From Atopsyche davidsoni (lineage: Eukaryota > Arthropoda > Insecta > Trichoptera > Hydrobiosidae), in contig JAILWY010000014.1 of NCBI GenBank assembly GCA_022113835.1, positions 15,063,501 to 15,127,500 on the forward strand: DNA of 64,000 bases. The letters are read 5' to 3'. The notes under the pieces were generated by a model. It ran no database searches, was not told where the DNA came from, and was given only the letters and a program-made list of their open reading frames with translations. Shown piece after piece: positions 12,088-23,600 of the stretch. Position numbers and translations under genes: made by a program. Each line of letters starts with the position of its first letter. The stretch's first letter is position 1.

Positions 12088-12779
12088 CTAGAAATGTAGC
12101 CCGCCATAAAATGACGTATTCGATGAACGATGCAATAGTGTTTGAACACATGTTTGGCTGACAATTATATGAATATATTTTCTTTCATTTTGTACACATA
12201 TATTTTGAATAGCCGGATATTATTTTCTAGGAAATATCACATTTCGTGTCACAAGCAACGAATCACTTTCACTGCACTGTTCTTTATTAGATGCAGTCTT
12301 TATCACGTTCAATTGTGCTATTCTTTTTTAATTACGTTTGCTGTGCTTAGACGGTGTTATTTTTTAAGGAGGCATTTTAAGTTATTAATGATGTGATTAA
12401 TAATTTCTAACGCAATTAATTAATTAATAATTTCTAAAAAAATAAAATTGGTACTTGTGCCAAGCTGACATAAACTGAAAATTTCTAAGAAGCATCAAAA
12501 TTTGTTTTTTTGTAAAAGTTCTAAATTTGAAATTCTCGTGTTGAACAATAAAATCCTATAATTCGTACATATTGAAACTCGCTAGAGCATATTTTATAGT
12601 TTAATTAAATTAGTTTATGAATAAAAATATTATCCTATCGTCTTGAAATTCGGCACATAGCTGCGGAAAAATTTACTAAACTTACGTGCAAAAAATCAGC
12701 TTTGTATCTTTTAAGATATTCTATAGAGAAGCAAAAAATGAAACATACACACACACACAGTGGCTATTATTATAGTAGA
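12088..12779 (-). mobile_element. Short Helitron copy
   Basis: Reverse-oriented relative of the 41571-42746 element. Its 5' end is at 12779 (reverse complement of TCTACTATAATAATAGCC with a TG-rich run) and its 3' CTAG at 12088-12091. The leader and MPPKK start region and the 3' end are shared. The middle, including the Cys-rich coding part, is missing and replaced by about 100 bp of unrelated AT-rich sequence. The base on the insertion side is A, as expected. Confidence 0.7.
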
Positions 12780-12789
12780 TTAGCAATAT

Positions 12790-13165
12790 TCCCCTGAGCA
12801 CATGTAAGGCTTGTTGGATAAATGGTTAGACCGTGGGGTCACGATCTTGAGGTTCCGGTTCGACCCTCGTTCTGACATATGAATCCAAAACTGAGCTCAC
12901 GCCTGTTTTGTTTAGTCAAAGATTATTTCGTATAAAAATAATTTTTCGATTTGTGCCTTGTTCCAAAATGTTTTGTCGGGTGCGATTGTACCCTGAGGAA
13001 CGATTGAATCCGGTCGGTGGCCGTCGCTCCGGTGACGTCACAGTAGCGCACGCGCGCTGCGGGGCGGCCACGTGTCTCGGCGGGGCACGTGGCCAGCGCC
13101 AGTGGAGCAGGGGGAGGGCGGCGAGCCAGTGAGACCTAACCTAACCTAACCTAACCTTACCATAT
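12790..13165 (+). mobile_element. tRNA-derived SINE-like unit with GC-rich body and CCTAA tail
   Basis: ATGGTTAGACCGTGGGG and GGTTCCGGTTCGACCCTC resemble A and B boxes at the head. A GC-rich segment follows from about 13000, ending in tandem CCTAA at about 13134-13160. It abuts the short Helitron. That all three parts form one unit is inferred. Confidence 0.4.
13033..13094. promoter_or_regulatory. CRE plus mirrored E-box pair
   Basis: A perfect TGACGTCA lies at 13033-13040. GGCCACGTG (13066-13074) and CACGTGGCC (13086-13094) form a perfect 9-bp inverted repeat with two CACGTG E-boxes, in a CpG-rich patch. It could be a regulatory island, a hairpin, or part of a mobile element. Confidence 0.35.
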
Positions 13166-13300
13166 TGATCAGTGGCATGCGAAATTAAAAACCTTAACAA
13201 GTATACGTCAGAGATTAAAGTAACTCAATAAATCATCCTCGACCGACTGGTTTATTTTCTGGCACACACAATAGCTCTAATGCTACAAACATAAAATTCA

Positions 13301-13527
13301 TAAGAAATTCAATATTTTTGACAGAGAGTACTTGGTGGAATTCCATATTAATATTTTTGAATAAAATACTTGAGTGATTTTCCACATTTTTTATTTTTAT
13401 TAGTGACCGGTTTCGCATCAAACCGATAATGTTTGATAATGCCAACGTGAAAGGTTGGCGAAAACGGTCACTAATAAAAATAAAAATGTAGAAAATCACT
13501 CAAGTATTTTATTCAAAAATAATAAAG
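13301..13527. mobile_element. Palindromic MITE, family 2, copy C
   Basis: Nearly full foldback. The left arm begins TAAGAAATTCAATATTTTTG and the right arm mirrors its inner part, with a short centre containing AACCGATAATGTTTGATAAT. It defines the outer end of the family together with copy B. Confidence 0.7.
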
Positions 13528-13529
13528 TT

Positions 13530-16500
13530 CATAGTCAAAGGAGATTACAAACATTTTTAATAGGTAGCACTTTCGTCGTTGAACGGAAGTGCTGATAGAA
13601 ACGGCAATCGAACTGTGATTAGCCGAGATAGCGTCCTTTAATGTTGAATGTTTACTTTTCGAAAAATTTTGACTGTGTTGCAGCGTGTGTCGGCAGCTTT
13701 ACTACATGAATTATGGGCGTATATAACTCAAAGCCGGTAGTTAACTTAATAAATCATTAAATACAGCACCGAGCGCTTTCGTCCTTTTAGTCAGGCTAAT
13801 TCATTATTTTATCTCTAGTTAATTTACGATTATTAATGTGAGTTTTAGTCTTGATATCTCTGCTAATAAAGATTCTTGAACCGAAAAGTAATTCTGCCTT
13901 TGTTTATACTTTATCAACAGATGTGATTCAACTTGCTCAGATAGAAAGATAAAACCTCGTCAACTCACAACTAATTTTTATAATGTTGTTATAACGTTCA
14001 TATTGCAAGTGAATCGCAAAGAATATAACCTTATTTTACACTAATATTAATAACGCAACTAACCTTATTAAACATCAAAATTTTAATTGCCTTCCGGTTG
14101 CAGCAGTTTTCATAAATTATTAGCTACTAATATCGATCACTGATTTATATTGCAAGTTTTCACTTTTGTATTTTCGGATAGGGGTCAGGTAAAAGTATAC
14201 CAAACTCGGGTAAATTAATTTTGATTTGCTGGGCAAAGTAGACCGAAAAATTGATAATGGCTCTCGTTACTTCGGTTTCGGGCTAACGGCAGTTAAATCG
14301 GCCGTGACTAATTTGTTTGATGGATCGGCAATCGAGAAAACACGTGGATTCAACTATGAGTGAAATTTAAGTTATCTATTACAGTGGCGTGCGATGTGTC
14401 CGAAATCAAGGCTAGAAGTTTTGTTCACTGAATATAAACACCATTAGTATATTGTATATTGGTTAAGCTTAATTTTTTTAGTGAAAAAAATTGTTTATTT
14501 ATTTATTTTTTCAAAACAATTTTATTTAAAAACGATATTTTTTGAAATTTTTACAGGGTAATTTATTATTGATTAACAATATACGACGGGTAGGATCCAA
14601 TTCTGTTCCGACGAGCGTATTTCTCCTTATTTATAAAGAGCACTTTGTGGACATCAGGTTTTCAATGAAAACATGTGCTAACGCTCCGAGCAATTTAGAT
14701 GGATCTTAGTTTTAATTTTGAATATATTTAACAAATCGGAACTTTCGTTTAGTATGCGTTATGTCATGTTAAGCCGTTCTACTAAATTAAAAATAACAAT
14801 AAAACGCAAATATAATATTATTAAAAAAATATGAAATCTCTAATCTTTTTAAAATACTTTAGATTTTGAGAATCTTTCCTTGGCATTTCATGTTTGATCT
14901 AACTACAATTTTATGTATAAACAAGTATCTGCATCGCATTTGTAAGCAACACATAACTAGTTGTTGCAATTTAGCCTGGCCTTGTTTTTCTAATTGATGT
15001 CGCCATTTTCCTGCTATCCAGGTGTGCCAACCTCCAACCTGTTTGCGGAGTCGTTAGCTTCAATTATTTGTAATTGCGGGGAAAACGTGTTAAACGGCGG
15101 ACAACACCAGGGAATGAACATCATTTTTTAAATGGCGACCGAACGAAAATGACAATGGCGATATTAAAATGTTGATTTAAAAAATACAATATAATTTATG
15201 TAATTAATTGATGATCTGCTAGCACCAAAATAGCGCATTTTTAAATTATTTTTCCCTTTTTATTAATACACTTCAAAACAGTTTTTGTGACTTACAGAAT
15301 AGTTTCATAATCTTTACTTTCTGCATAAACCATACATGGCAAAAGTTATACACAATTAAATATTTTTTTAACTACAGCACTGGTTTTTTTTGTTGTTGCT
15401 TAAACAATCTGAACATTATGTTCTGAGTTATTCATAACACTATTTAGAGTAAGTGGTCGCAGGGGAATGGTGTGTGAGTAAGCGGTTTTAAAGCTATCAG
15501 ATGCGATTGCGGATGTTTTTGGCTTGTTTTGTCGGAAACATATTATTTATTAATTAATTGGAAGGAATTATTATGTTTTAGTTTTAGATAAGGCTTTTGA
15601 GTTTTATTTACGTTGGCAGGTCTAATCTTTGTCTTTTGGCGTACAAAAATGTACAGCTTTATTTCTTTTAAACTAGTAAAAACTAGTTTTCTCAAATAGT
15701 TGCATATAGGTGTAAAGTTTTATAGAATAATCAATTTCATCGTAGGTTTAATATATTTTCTATTTTATGAATAGAAAAGCAATTTGAAATTTTATATATT
15801 TATTTTTTAATTTTAACAAAATCTAAGTACACAGCTTTTGCTCTTGAAAAAATATTTTAAATCTACATAGATATTAACTTATTCTTGCTATTTTCAAAAT
15901 TTTAAGTTTAAATATTAAATTTATTTAATGTTAAAATATAAAGCTGGCGTTAACTTTAATGGACCTCTTTAGATAAAAGTTGTTGATTAAACGGAGCGCT
16001 GTTAAAATTTGTTCACTTAAAAGTGAACGGGCGCCTTTATAATTACACTAGGATTTTTAGAACACCTTCTTTTCCTCGAAGCCTCCGGCTGGCTGGCTTG
16101 GGCGGTTTATTAAGGGGCATGACCTCGGATTGCAATAATCTGCAATCGAATGCAAATGATTATTAGAATAACACTCTGCCATGTTCTATTGTTATAAATT
16201 AATACCCTTTGTATACGTCCCATAGTGTTTAATAATCAAAACAATTTATTTTCAAAAATATTGCTAAAAATGTTATATCTTTGGTTTTTTTCTTTCGTGT
16301 TTTATTTCGTGTCATATGTATTGCAACATTTTAATAGATTAATATATTTAAATGTAATCTTTCACAATTTTTAAATCGCATGCAATTTCAAATTATTTTT
16401 GCCAGAAATAAAATAAAAATTGAATGATTCCGTGCTGATTCTTCCAGAGCAGAATAGTACACAAAATCTATTTTATTATATGTTACAAAGGCTGATTGAT

Positions 16501-16730
16501 GAGTGTGCTTTTGTCAAAGATGGAATTTAAAAAAAATCCGGCACGTATATTTAATGAAAAAACAACAGTACAAAATACAAATTTCTTATTTTATAACCAA
16601 AAAAATAAATTCCGAAAAAATGATAAAATTATCGCATTGGAAATGATTGTTTTGTATTCGTGACACTTTGGCCGCTCGGTGGAACGCAAAAAGCGTGGAA
16701 AGTGAAAAGGCGTGAAAAGCGCAAGTGGTG
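13530..16730. other. No gene seen
   Basis: AT-rich; no long ORF, tandem repeat or clear transposon end was recognised. Confidence 0.55.
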
Positions 16731-16736
16731 CGTGCG

Positions 16737-16807
16737 GCGTGACGTGAGCCCGCGTGACGTGGGCCGGCGTGACGTGAGCCTGCGTGACGTGAGCCGGCGT
16801 GACTCCA
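16737..16807. repeat. 15-bp tandem repeat carrying TGACGTG
   Basis: Four full units of GCGTGACGTGAGCCS and a partial fifth. Each full unit contains TGACGTG, a CRE-like core. A GTTAGT donor-like site follows at about 16875. Confidence 0.8.
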
Positions 16808-17649
16808 GCGCGCCCACTGTCTTTTGTGGACAATGGACTGAATGAAGTTTTGTCTCTTGTCCGTGCTCTCAAGGTTAGTTGTCACTTTTTATGACATCGT
16901 TATTTTAATTTTATTTTACATGCTATCATTATCTAAATTTAAAAAAATATCTGACTATGTTTGTTTACATATTTGTACTTTTATTTCAAAAATAAAACAT
17001 TTAAATGTATTTATTTTAAATATTGTAAAATTACAGTTGATTTATATATAAACACGCGTATTTAGTGTATTTTTGTCATTACACTAATTTTATTGCGTAA
17101 ATAACTATGGGTTAGTTAATATAATTATCCATAATGTAACTTCACTGGCAACAATGATGTCACTTTAATCGTAAAATAAACAAATCTTAGGCAATATTAT
17201 GAATAACAAATACAAATAGCCATGTGAGGTAGGAGATTACAATAATTTGTATCTGTGAGCACTTACAACATTCAAGTTCTTGAAAGGAAAAAACTCCGAC
17301 AAATAAAAATAATCTAGTATTTATGCTATTATATTTGCAATTTCAATATGGAGTATTACAAACGAAACCGATGGTGGATTGCTGATTTAATTTTTATACA
17401 GTTTTTCTTATTTACGTAAAACATATTCACAATTTAGAGAAGAGACAAACATTAACAATATTTGTTTACCATCTAGAACAGATTTTATTTAAATAACCTC
17501 AATAATCTATCTTCAATTCAATGTAATATATTTTTTGCAAAAATAAAGTATCGACTGCAATCAACGTAATTTAGTTTGGTTTTTACAATTTAAATAAAAA
17601 AATAACCTTCAATCAATTTAACTTTTATATTATTTGTGGCTGTTTTCAT

Positions 17650-17745
17650 GTAAATCGATTAGTCACAAGGTCAGCGTGGTCAAGAAAATATGAGTACCAG
17701 GCTGCGATATTTGGGAGTCCAGGTTCGAATTCATTATGATTATTG
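17650..17745 (+). mobile_element. SINE-like fragment
   Basis: Contains AAGGTCAGCGTGGTCAAG and CCAGGTTCGAATTC, arranged like the A and B boxes of a tRNA. Decayed. Confidence 0.35.
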
Positions 17746-18094
17746 GGTGCACCTGAAATTATTGTCAACATAAAAAAGAAACCAAAAAGATTATTGTTGA
17801 AAACACTACGACCCGAAAAGAGAGTTGCTTGTAATTTGTCAGCGAAACGTTGCGGAACTTCAGTTCAATGGTATAATGAAATTATATAGAATCACTCCAG
17901 AACCACTGCCAGATTGGTGTGTTATTGCAGTCTTTTTAATCACTTACCTTTTTTAAATTGTCTGTAGTTTGTTATCAAAAAGTTTTGATACAAAAAAAAT
18001 TACTTAAGTAAGCTTTTGATTACAATTGTTTAAATCTTTTTTGAGTAAAAATGAAAGCATGCAGTAGATTAAAATCAAAGATCGAATCATCTTT

Positions 18095-18190
18095 TCAGAT
18101 AACCGTGGAGAGTGGGTTTCTAATCCCACCGGTGTCGTAAAAAAACTTTTCAAGGATTATTCTCGTCGCTGCATGTGTAAATCGATTTCT
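18095..18190 (+). mobile_element. SINE-like fragment
   Basis: ATAACCGTGGAGAGTGGG and TTTCTAATCCCACCGG have the tRNA-like layout with a degraded B box. CTCGTCGCTGCATGTGTAAA follows as a tail. Confidence 0.3.
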
Positions 18191-18319
18191 TAAATGTTGT
18201 TTACAAAATAAACCTGTATGGTTGAAAAATGCGGAATCATTTCAAATATTTAGTAATAATCACTAAGAAGTAAAGACATTTTTGATCACTCATTATGGTA
18301 GAATATACACCATTGATTA

Positions 18320-18510
18320 GAATTACTGATTTCTAGGGTGTTATGCTGCGCTATAAATTGAAATTTCCGGCGTTTCTGTCGCGGTACCAGAGCATCTTTG
18401 ATTTTTTTGAAACGTCGATATATTGTAAAATCTAACTAATAAAGTAGCATCACACCCATGAACTCAGCAATTCCATTAACAGCGGCTGCCAAAGCCTACA
18501 AACACATTTA
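18320..18510. mobile_element. Foldback MITE, family 1, copy 4
   Basis: GTGTTATGCTGCGC on the left pairs with GTAGCATCACACCC on the right. The right terminus is GGCTGCCAAAGCCTACAAAC, the mirror of the copy 1 and copy 3 starts. Confidence 0.55.
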
Positions 18511-18589
18511 GAGTGTACACCTTTGATTGTATTAACAGATTAGGAAGAACTACACAATCAATATGGCCAAGTAATTATCTTCTTCAGAG

Positions 18590-18770
18590 CTCCATCTCGT
18601 GCCATCAGTGCCCGTAGTTAGTCGCCCCCGGGGGCCTCAATTATCGGCGAGATTAATTACTGAACTTGTGGGGCAGGCGCCCCATACGAGCGAAGTTTAT
18701 CCAACACCCCGAGCAATGGGGTGACTGGCGTGCAAGCCGAAAAGCCTGGAGTGCCTTACCAGATTAGGAA
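18590..18770. other. GC-rich patch of unknown nature
   Basis: Contains GTCGCCCCCGGGGGCC (palindromic core) and GGGGCAGGCGCCCC (inverted pair). No reading frame or splice signals point to an exon. It could be part of a mobile element next to MITE copy 4. Confidence 0.3.
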
Positions 18771-18954
18771 CTCTGACCGTCGTGTACAGTCATTTTCGTT
18801 TTAATTACTGTCCTCGTATGCAAAAAACAGTATGTTTTTTGCCTGTGAAAAAAAGGCTGGTTCAAACTCCGAAAATACCAATAAACAAGGCTATTCGTAT
18901 AATTGTTTAAATATGAAGTTTACGGTGTGGATACATTTTTTGCTTTATCGTACA

Positions 18955-18956
<2 letters not shown>

Positions 18957-19002
<46 letters not shown>
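18957..19002. repeat. AT microsatellite with GT tail
   Basis: An uninterrupted AT dinucleotide run, followed by a short GT-rich stretch to about 19020. Confidence 0.95.
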
Positions 19003-19005
<3 letters not shown>

Positions 19006-19024
19006 TGTGTGTGTATGTGTATGA

Positions 19025-20640
19025 ACACATAAATAGGTACCCCCTAATGTCATACCTACCCTACATTAAGTATTTTTTTCCATTGTTTCATGCATGTATA
19101 GCATCAGTCTTTTGTTGCTGATATACATGAAAAAAAAACAGAAGTAGTGTTAAAAATAGAGGGTAAGTAATATGACGCGTGATATGACGAAGATTGACGC
19201 GCAAATGACGCCTTTGTCGCTGGCGCCGTCTTAAGTATCGACAGAGCGGAGCAACAAAACCTTCTTTGTTGAAGATAATTTCGCTTCAGAATGTGGTAAT
19301 TAAATCCACCAATAAACTTAAGCTGACTAAAGAATACTTTAAACGTGTACGTGAGAGCACTCCTTAAATTCGCCTGGAGTTTCTGGAAAATGCGCATCGC
19401 TCGTAATTTATCCGCCACAACCCTTTCATCGCCAAAAATTTAGAAACATATTATTAATATTTGAGTATTATGCTTAATATTTTTCGCATATTTTCTTTGG
19501 TTATCAAGAAAATTTTGCTCGGAACTTGTAAAGTGATTTAGAAGAAAGGTTTATATTTTTTAAGACCGCTAGTGACGACTACGGATTAATCTGATGAAAA
19601 CCTCGAATAGCGAAAGCATTACATAATTTCTACTCCACTCTTCTCTAGACACAAACAGAGACTTCAGTGACAGCTGATATATAAACATTTTTTTTAAATT
19701 TTTATCTAATAGATAAATTCGAGGGCTTCATCAGAAGTTCATTAACACTCAATCAAAGGCATCCATCACAAAATTATTTTCGTCTGCTTTAAATTTTTCG
19801 TAATTTCATATCTTTTTGAGCAATACACTTCTATAACCATCCTTTGATACTTTTATTAAAGACATAACCTTGTTGGTTCTTCTAATTAATAAATAATCCG
19901 TCTAATGTAGTAGCGGCCAGCACGCAGGGGTTTAAATCTAGGTGCAGTAAAAATAATGTCTACGAATTGGGGGTGGACATATTACGGGTAGTAAAATATC
20001 CTCCATATGAAATATTTTGGCTGGTAAAAAGCCTTAATAATTATTTTCGGAAATACCGCGGCGAGTCCCGGCGGATGTTTCCGCCGAATTCTTACTACAC
20101 TTTGGCTCGGCCGGCCTCATTACGCGACACGTGTCGGTTTTCTATACGCGGTATCCCCGCAAAGCACCTGTGGACAGAGAAAACGACATTTTCGGAGTTT
20201 TACCTAGGGTAATTGAATTTTTTTTTTATTCACAAATCTCTTTTATTTACTGTACGCGCTCTGTTGAAAATACGCTTTGAACACACGTGAAATAACGAAA
20301 AAAAAAAACTCGTTTTCATTATTTTATCCCTGATAATTTGATTTGATCTGCAGGGATTTTCTACATTTCGATGATTGTTGTTAACAATATGTCAAATAAT
20401 ATTTTATATGATAAGTGTAAGCAATACGTTTATTTGCAATACGTTATATACAATCACAGTAAACGTGGATAGTAGTATTTTTTTTTTATAGAAGGTGCAT
20501 TTCATTCTTATGAGAACCTTGAAGAATTTAAGTGTACACTAACAAATAAAAATTTAAGCGATATTCTTATTGGTTCATCTCATTATATGTGTAATATCCT
20601 GTATTCTTTTTTAAATTTCTTCTGGTATTTATTTTAGTTT
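19025..20640. other. No upstream phospholipase exon found here
   Basis: Searched for the missing 5' exons of the phospholipase. ORFs at 19104-19418 (-) and 19967-20212 (+) give no signal peptide or family match. CCGGCGGA/TCCGCCG at 20069-20087 forms a short hairpin. A decayed SINE-like piece may lie at 19910-19950. Confidence 0.4.
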
Positions 20641-20651
20641 TCATGTTTCAG

Positions 20652-23600
20652 TGAGGACGATGATAGATCTCTCCTGCTGAAGCAGCTGTCCAGGCTGAAC
20701 AAGCCCTTGCAGATTCCATTCAGGAAGATGATCAAGCTCATGTCGCAGTGCCAACAGGTAACAAATTTTAAACAACAAATACGAAAAGCCAACAGTTTAC
20801 AAGACTACGATCATTTTTGTATGTAACGCTTTCTTCCTTCAAGAATTTCACAGTCTAAAGGATTTCTTAAAAAGCTCAAATTGGCTATTGTAAAATGACA
20901 TTTGTTATTTTTAAAATGTTCTTTAATTGCATTAAATTTGCACAGTCATTTAAAATTACAAATAAATGCAAATGAATCAAACTGATAAAACGTCAAGTTT
21001 AAAATAATGAAATGCGTGTTATTCAATATCAAACAATTAAAATTTTATTAAGGAGTCTTTAAACGGGAGTATTTTGCTGCTCGTTTAAAAAAAAATACGG
21101 TATAAATTATTGGCTAAATTAATAAGAAACAATTATTTGGTTTTGATAAAACTCTTTAAATAAAATGATTTTTGCTATTAAATTTATCATTAAACTAAAG
21201 TATTATTATTAAAGCAAATATAATCAGTCTAATTGATAACATCATTGCCATCCAGTTTTCCTTGGCATTGGTACTTGCTGTCATTTTATTTTAACCCTAT
21301 GATTAATTCAGCGATTTTTGCTTGTGAATGGTTTTTTGCTCGTTAACTACATTGAATTGTTAGAAACCAGAAACGGTTGGTACTGATTGGTGTTTTTCAC
21401 AGGTGGAAGGAGTGGAGAGACTGATGCCGGAGTCGCGGTCCCTGCAGAGCTCCGAGCACTCCCGCCTGGCCAGGGAGGGGCCCCGAGGGCTGCTGGACAA
21501 CAGCCCCCTCAGCCTGCTCAGCGGCATCATCCCAGGTTTGCACATCCGAACTCCACACTCCTAAAAAAACATTCATTTTAACACATTATAAATTTGCATA
21601 TAAATTTCTCTGGTATTTGTATCATCAGGTGATTTTGAAATCGAACCATGAAGCGATTACATTAAAAAAACACTTATTTTAAATACTTTGGTAGTATTTT
21701 TGTTCAATCAGTGGCATAAAATAAATCATTTTTGCTAAAACATTTATATAAACACATAATTTTCAATCATGCCATGAAAATTTTCATTCATATTTAATTG
21801 ATCGCAGCTGTATTAATTTTATTTTAAAAACTTGTAGCGACTCGGATATAGAGATAATTTTGACTAAAAAGTATTCTTCACACAGCAACATTTTTTTTCA
21901 TGAATTGATGACAACATGAAATAAAAGAGAGATCCAAAACGCCCCAGATGCTTGAATAAATATATCATTCTTATATTGAGAATAGTATTTCTTGATACCG
22001 GAAACAAGTATAAAGGAGGAAACGAGGGTTTTATCTCAAAAAAAAAACCTAGACTTTTTTATTTAAATCACAATAACATCACACCTCCTTTCTCTTAGTG
22101 ATTGTTGCACCAGTACATTTTTTAACATAACTCGACATACTTTATCTTGCAAGACTTGTAAATCTACGCCACGCCTACTTCCTGTTCCGGCGACAGCTTC
22201 TCCGGACATCTCTATTGACAAACACTCGAATGACTCTGAGAGAGAAACTTCGACGCGTGTTACTCAGCAGATAAACCAAGAGAAGAAATTCTGTGTGCTT
22301 GTGAATGGCTCTCTATAAAAGTGCATCCGGTTGACGAAGGGCGCGGCTTCTCTGCCAGGTTGGGTCAAGTGACTACTCTTGAAGCGGTTCAAAAATTACC
22401 CCGCTCCATGTTTTGAAATATGGCGGTTGATTTTACCAATGCAATATATAGGATGTCCAAAAAGAGTATCGGGTTATTGCAGAGTTGCAGGAGTTTCAAG
22501 GTTTCAACTAAAGAACGTGGTTCCAACAAAACGGGGCCACTTGCCATACATCCAATCAATCAATCGAAGCTGTTAACGAATTATTCTCTGATAAGGTCAT
22601 TTTACGTAGAGGTAACATCAACTGGCCTCCCAGAAACCCCGACCTTAGCCCTCTTGACTATTTCGTATAGGGATACCTTAAAAGTAGGGTTTATGAGAAT
22701 AATCCGACGAACCTAACGGAATTGAAACAAATGATCAGGTCAGAAATGGCAGTAATATCGAGGGCTATGTGTCAGCGTGTTATCAGCAATCTTTCTTTGT
22801 CAAGCCTCTCTATTGTCTACTCATAAAGCTCGAATGATAATGTCCCAAAACCTGTTTTATAGTATGCACAAAAATATATTTTCCAAAACATTGAAATCCA
22901 GTGCACTTATGGAAAGCAAAATATTGCTACGTAGAAAAATGAAAACACTGCACAAAATCATTTTTTATAATTTGTCAAAAATTAGTAATATTTGAAGAGT
23001 ACGCTTTGCAACGCAGAGGTCTGTCGACGACTTGTCGCGCAACAGGTCTCGCGTTCGATTCCCGGCGCGGGGGTTCCCGGTTTTCCGGCAGCGAGTCCGC
23101 ATGCAAATAGCGCTTTATTCCGCAGGGGAAAATGTGATCGCTTTCAAAACATTCCATGAATAACTTGTGAATATTGCGTCTGGAAAACTCCCGAAAAAAC
23201 TTATCAGCTTAAGATATTTTATTGAAAATATATTCATACAAGCACACATCGCAATAAACTCCGCAGATATCTTGGCTCAAGTTTAAAATAAGCTATCATT
23301 TCTCAAGATTTTTTTTCACGTGTAGCCAAATAACTTTTTTTTAAATTTAAATATTAAAAAATAGAATTTGGTTCTAAAAATATATTTAACGTAGAGTTTT
23401 ACGTAAAAAACGTGTGAATAAATTAATACTACTAAACTAAATAAAAAAGTGGTCAGAATATGCGCTCTGTTTTCGCTTTTAGATTGTACCGTATTTTGAA
23501 ACCTTGTTAATTATGAGTCTTTTTTTGATAAAAGTTCTTTAGTTTGTAATAAAATATGTAAAATAAATTATGACTGTCTATTATAAAAGTGTTCAAGATC

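Noticed and set aside
18832..19121. ORFs rich in Ile-Tyr
   Set aside because: Translation of the AT microsatellite; the same applies at 27553-27954.
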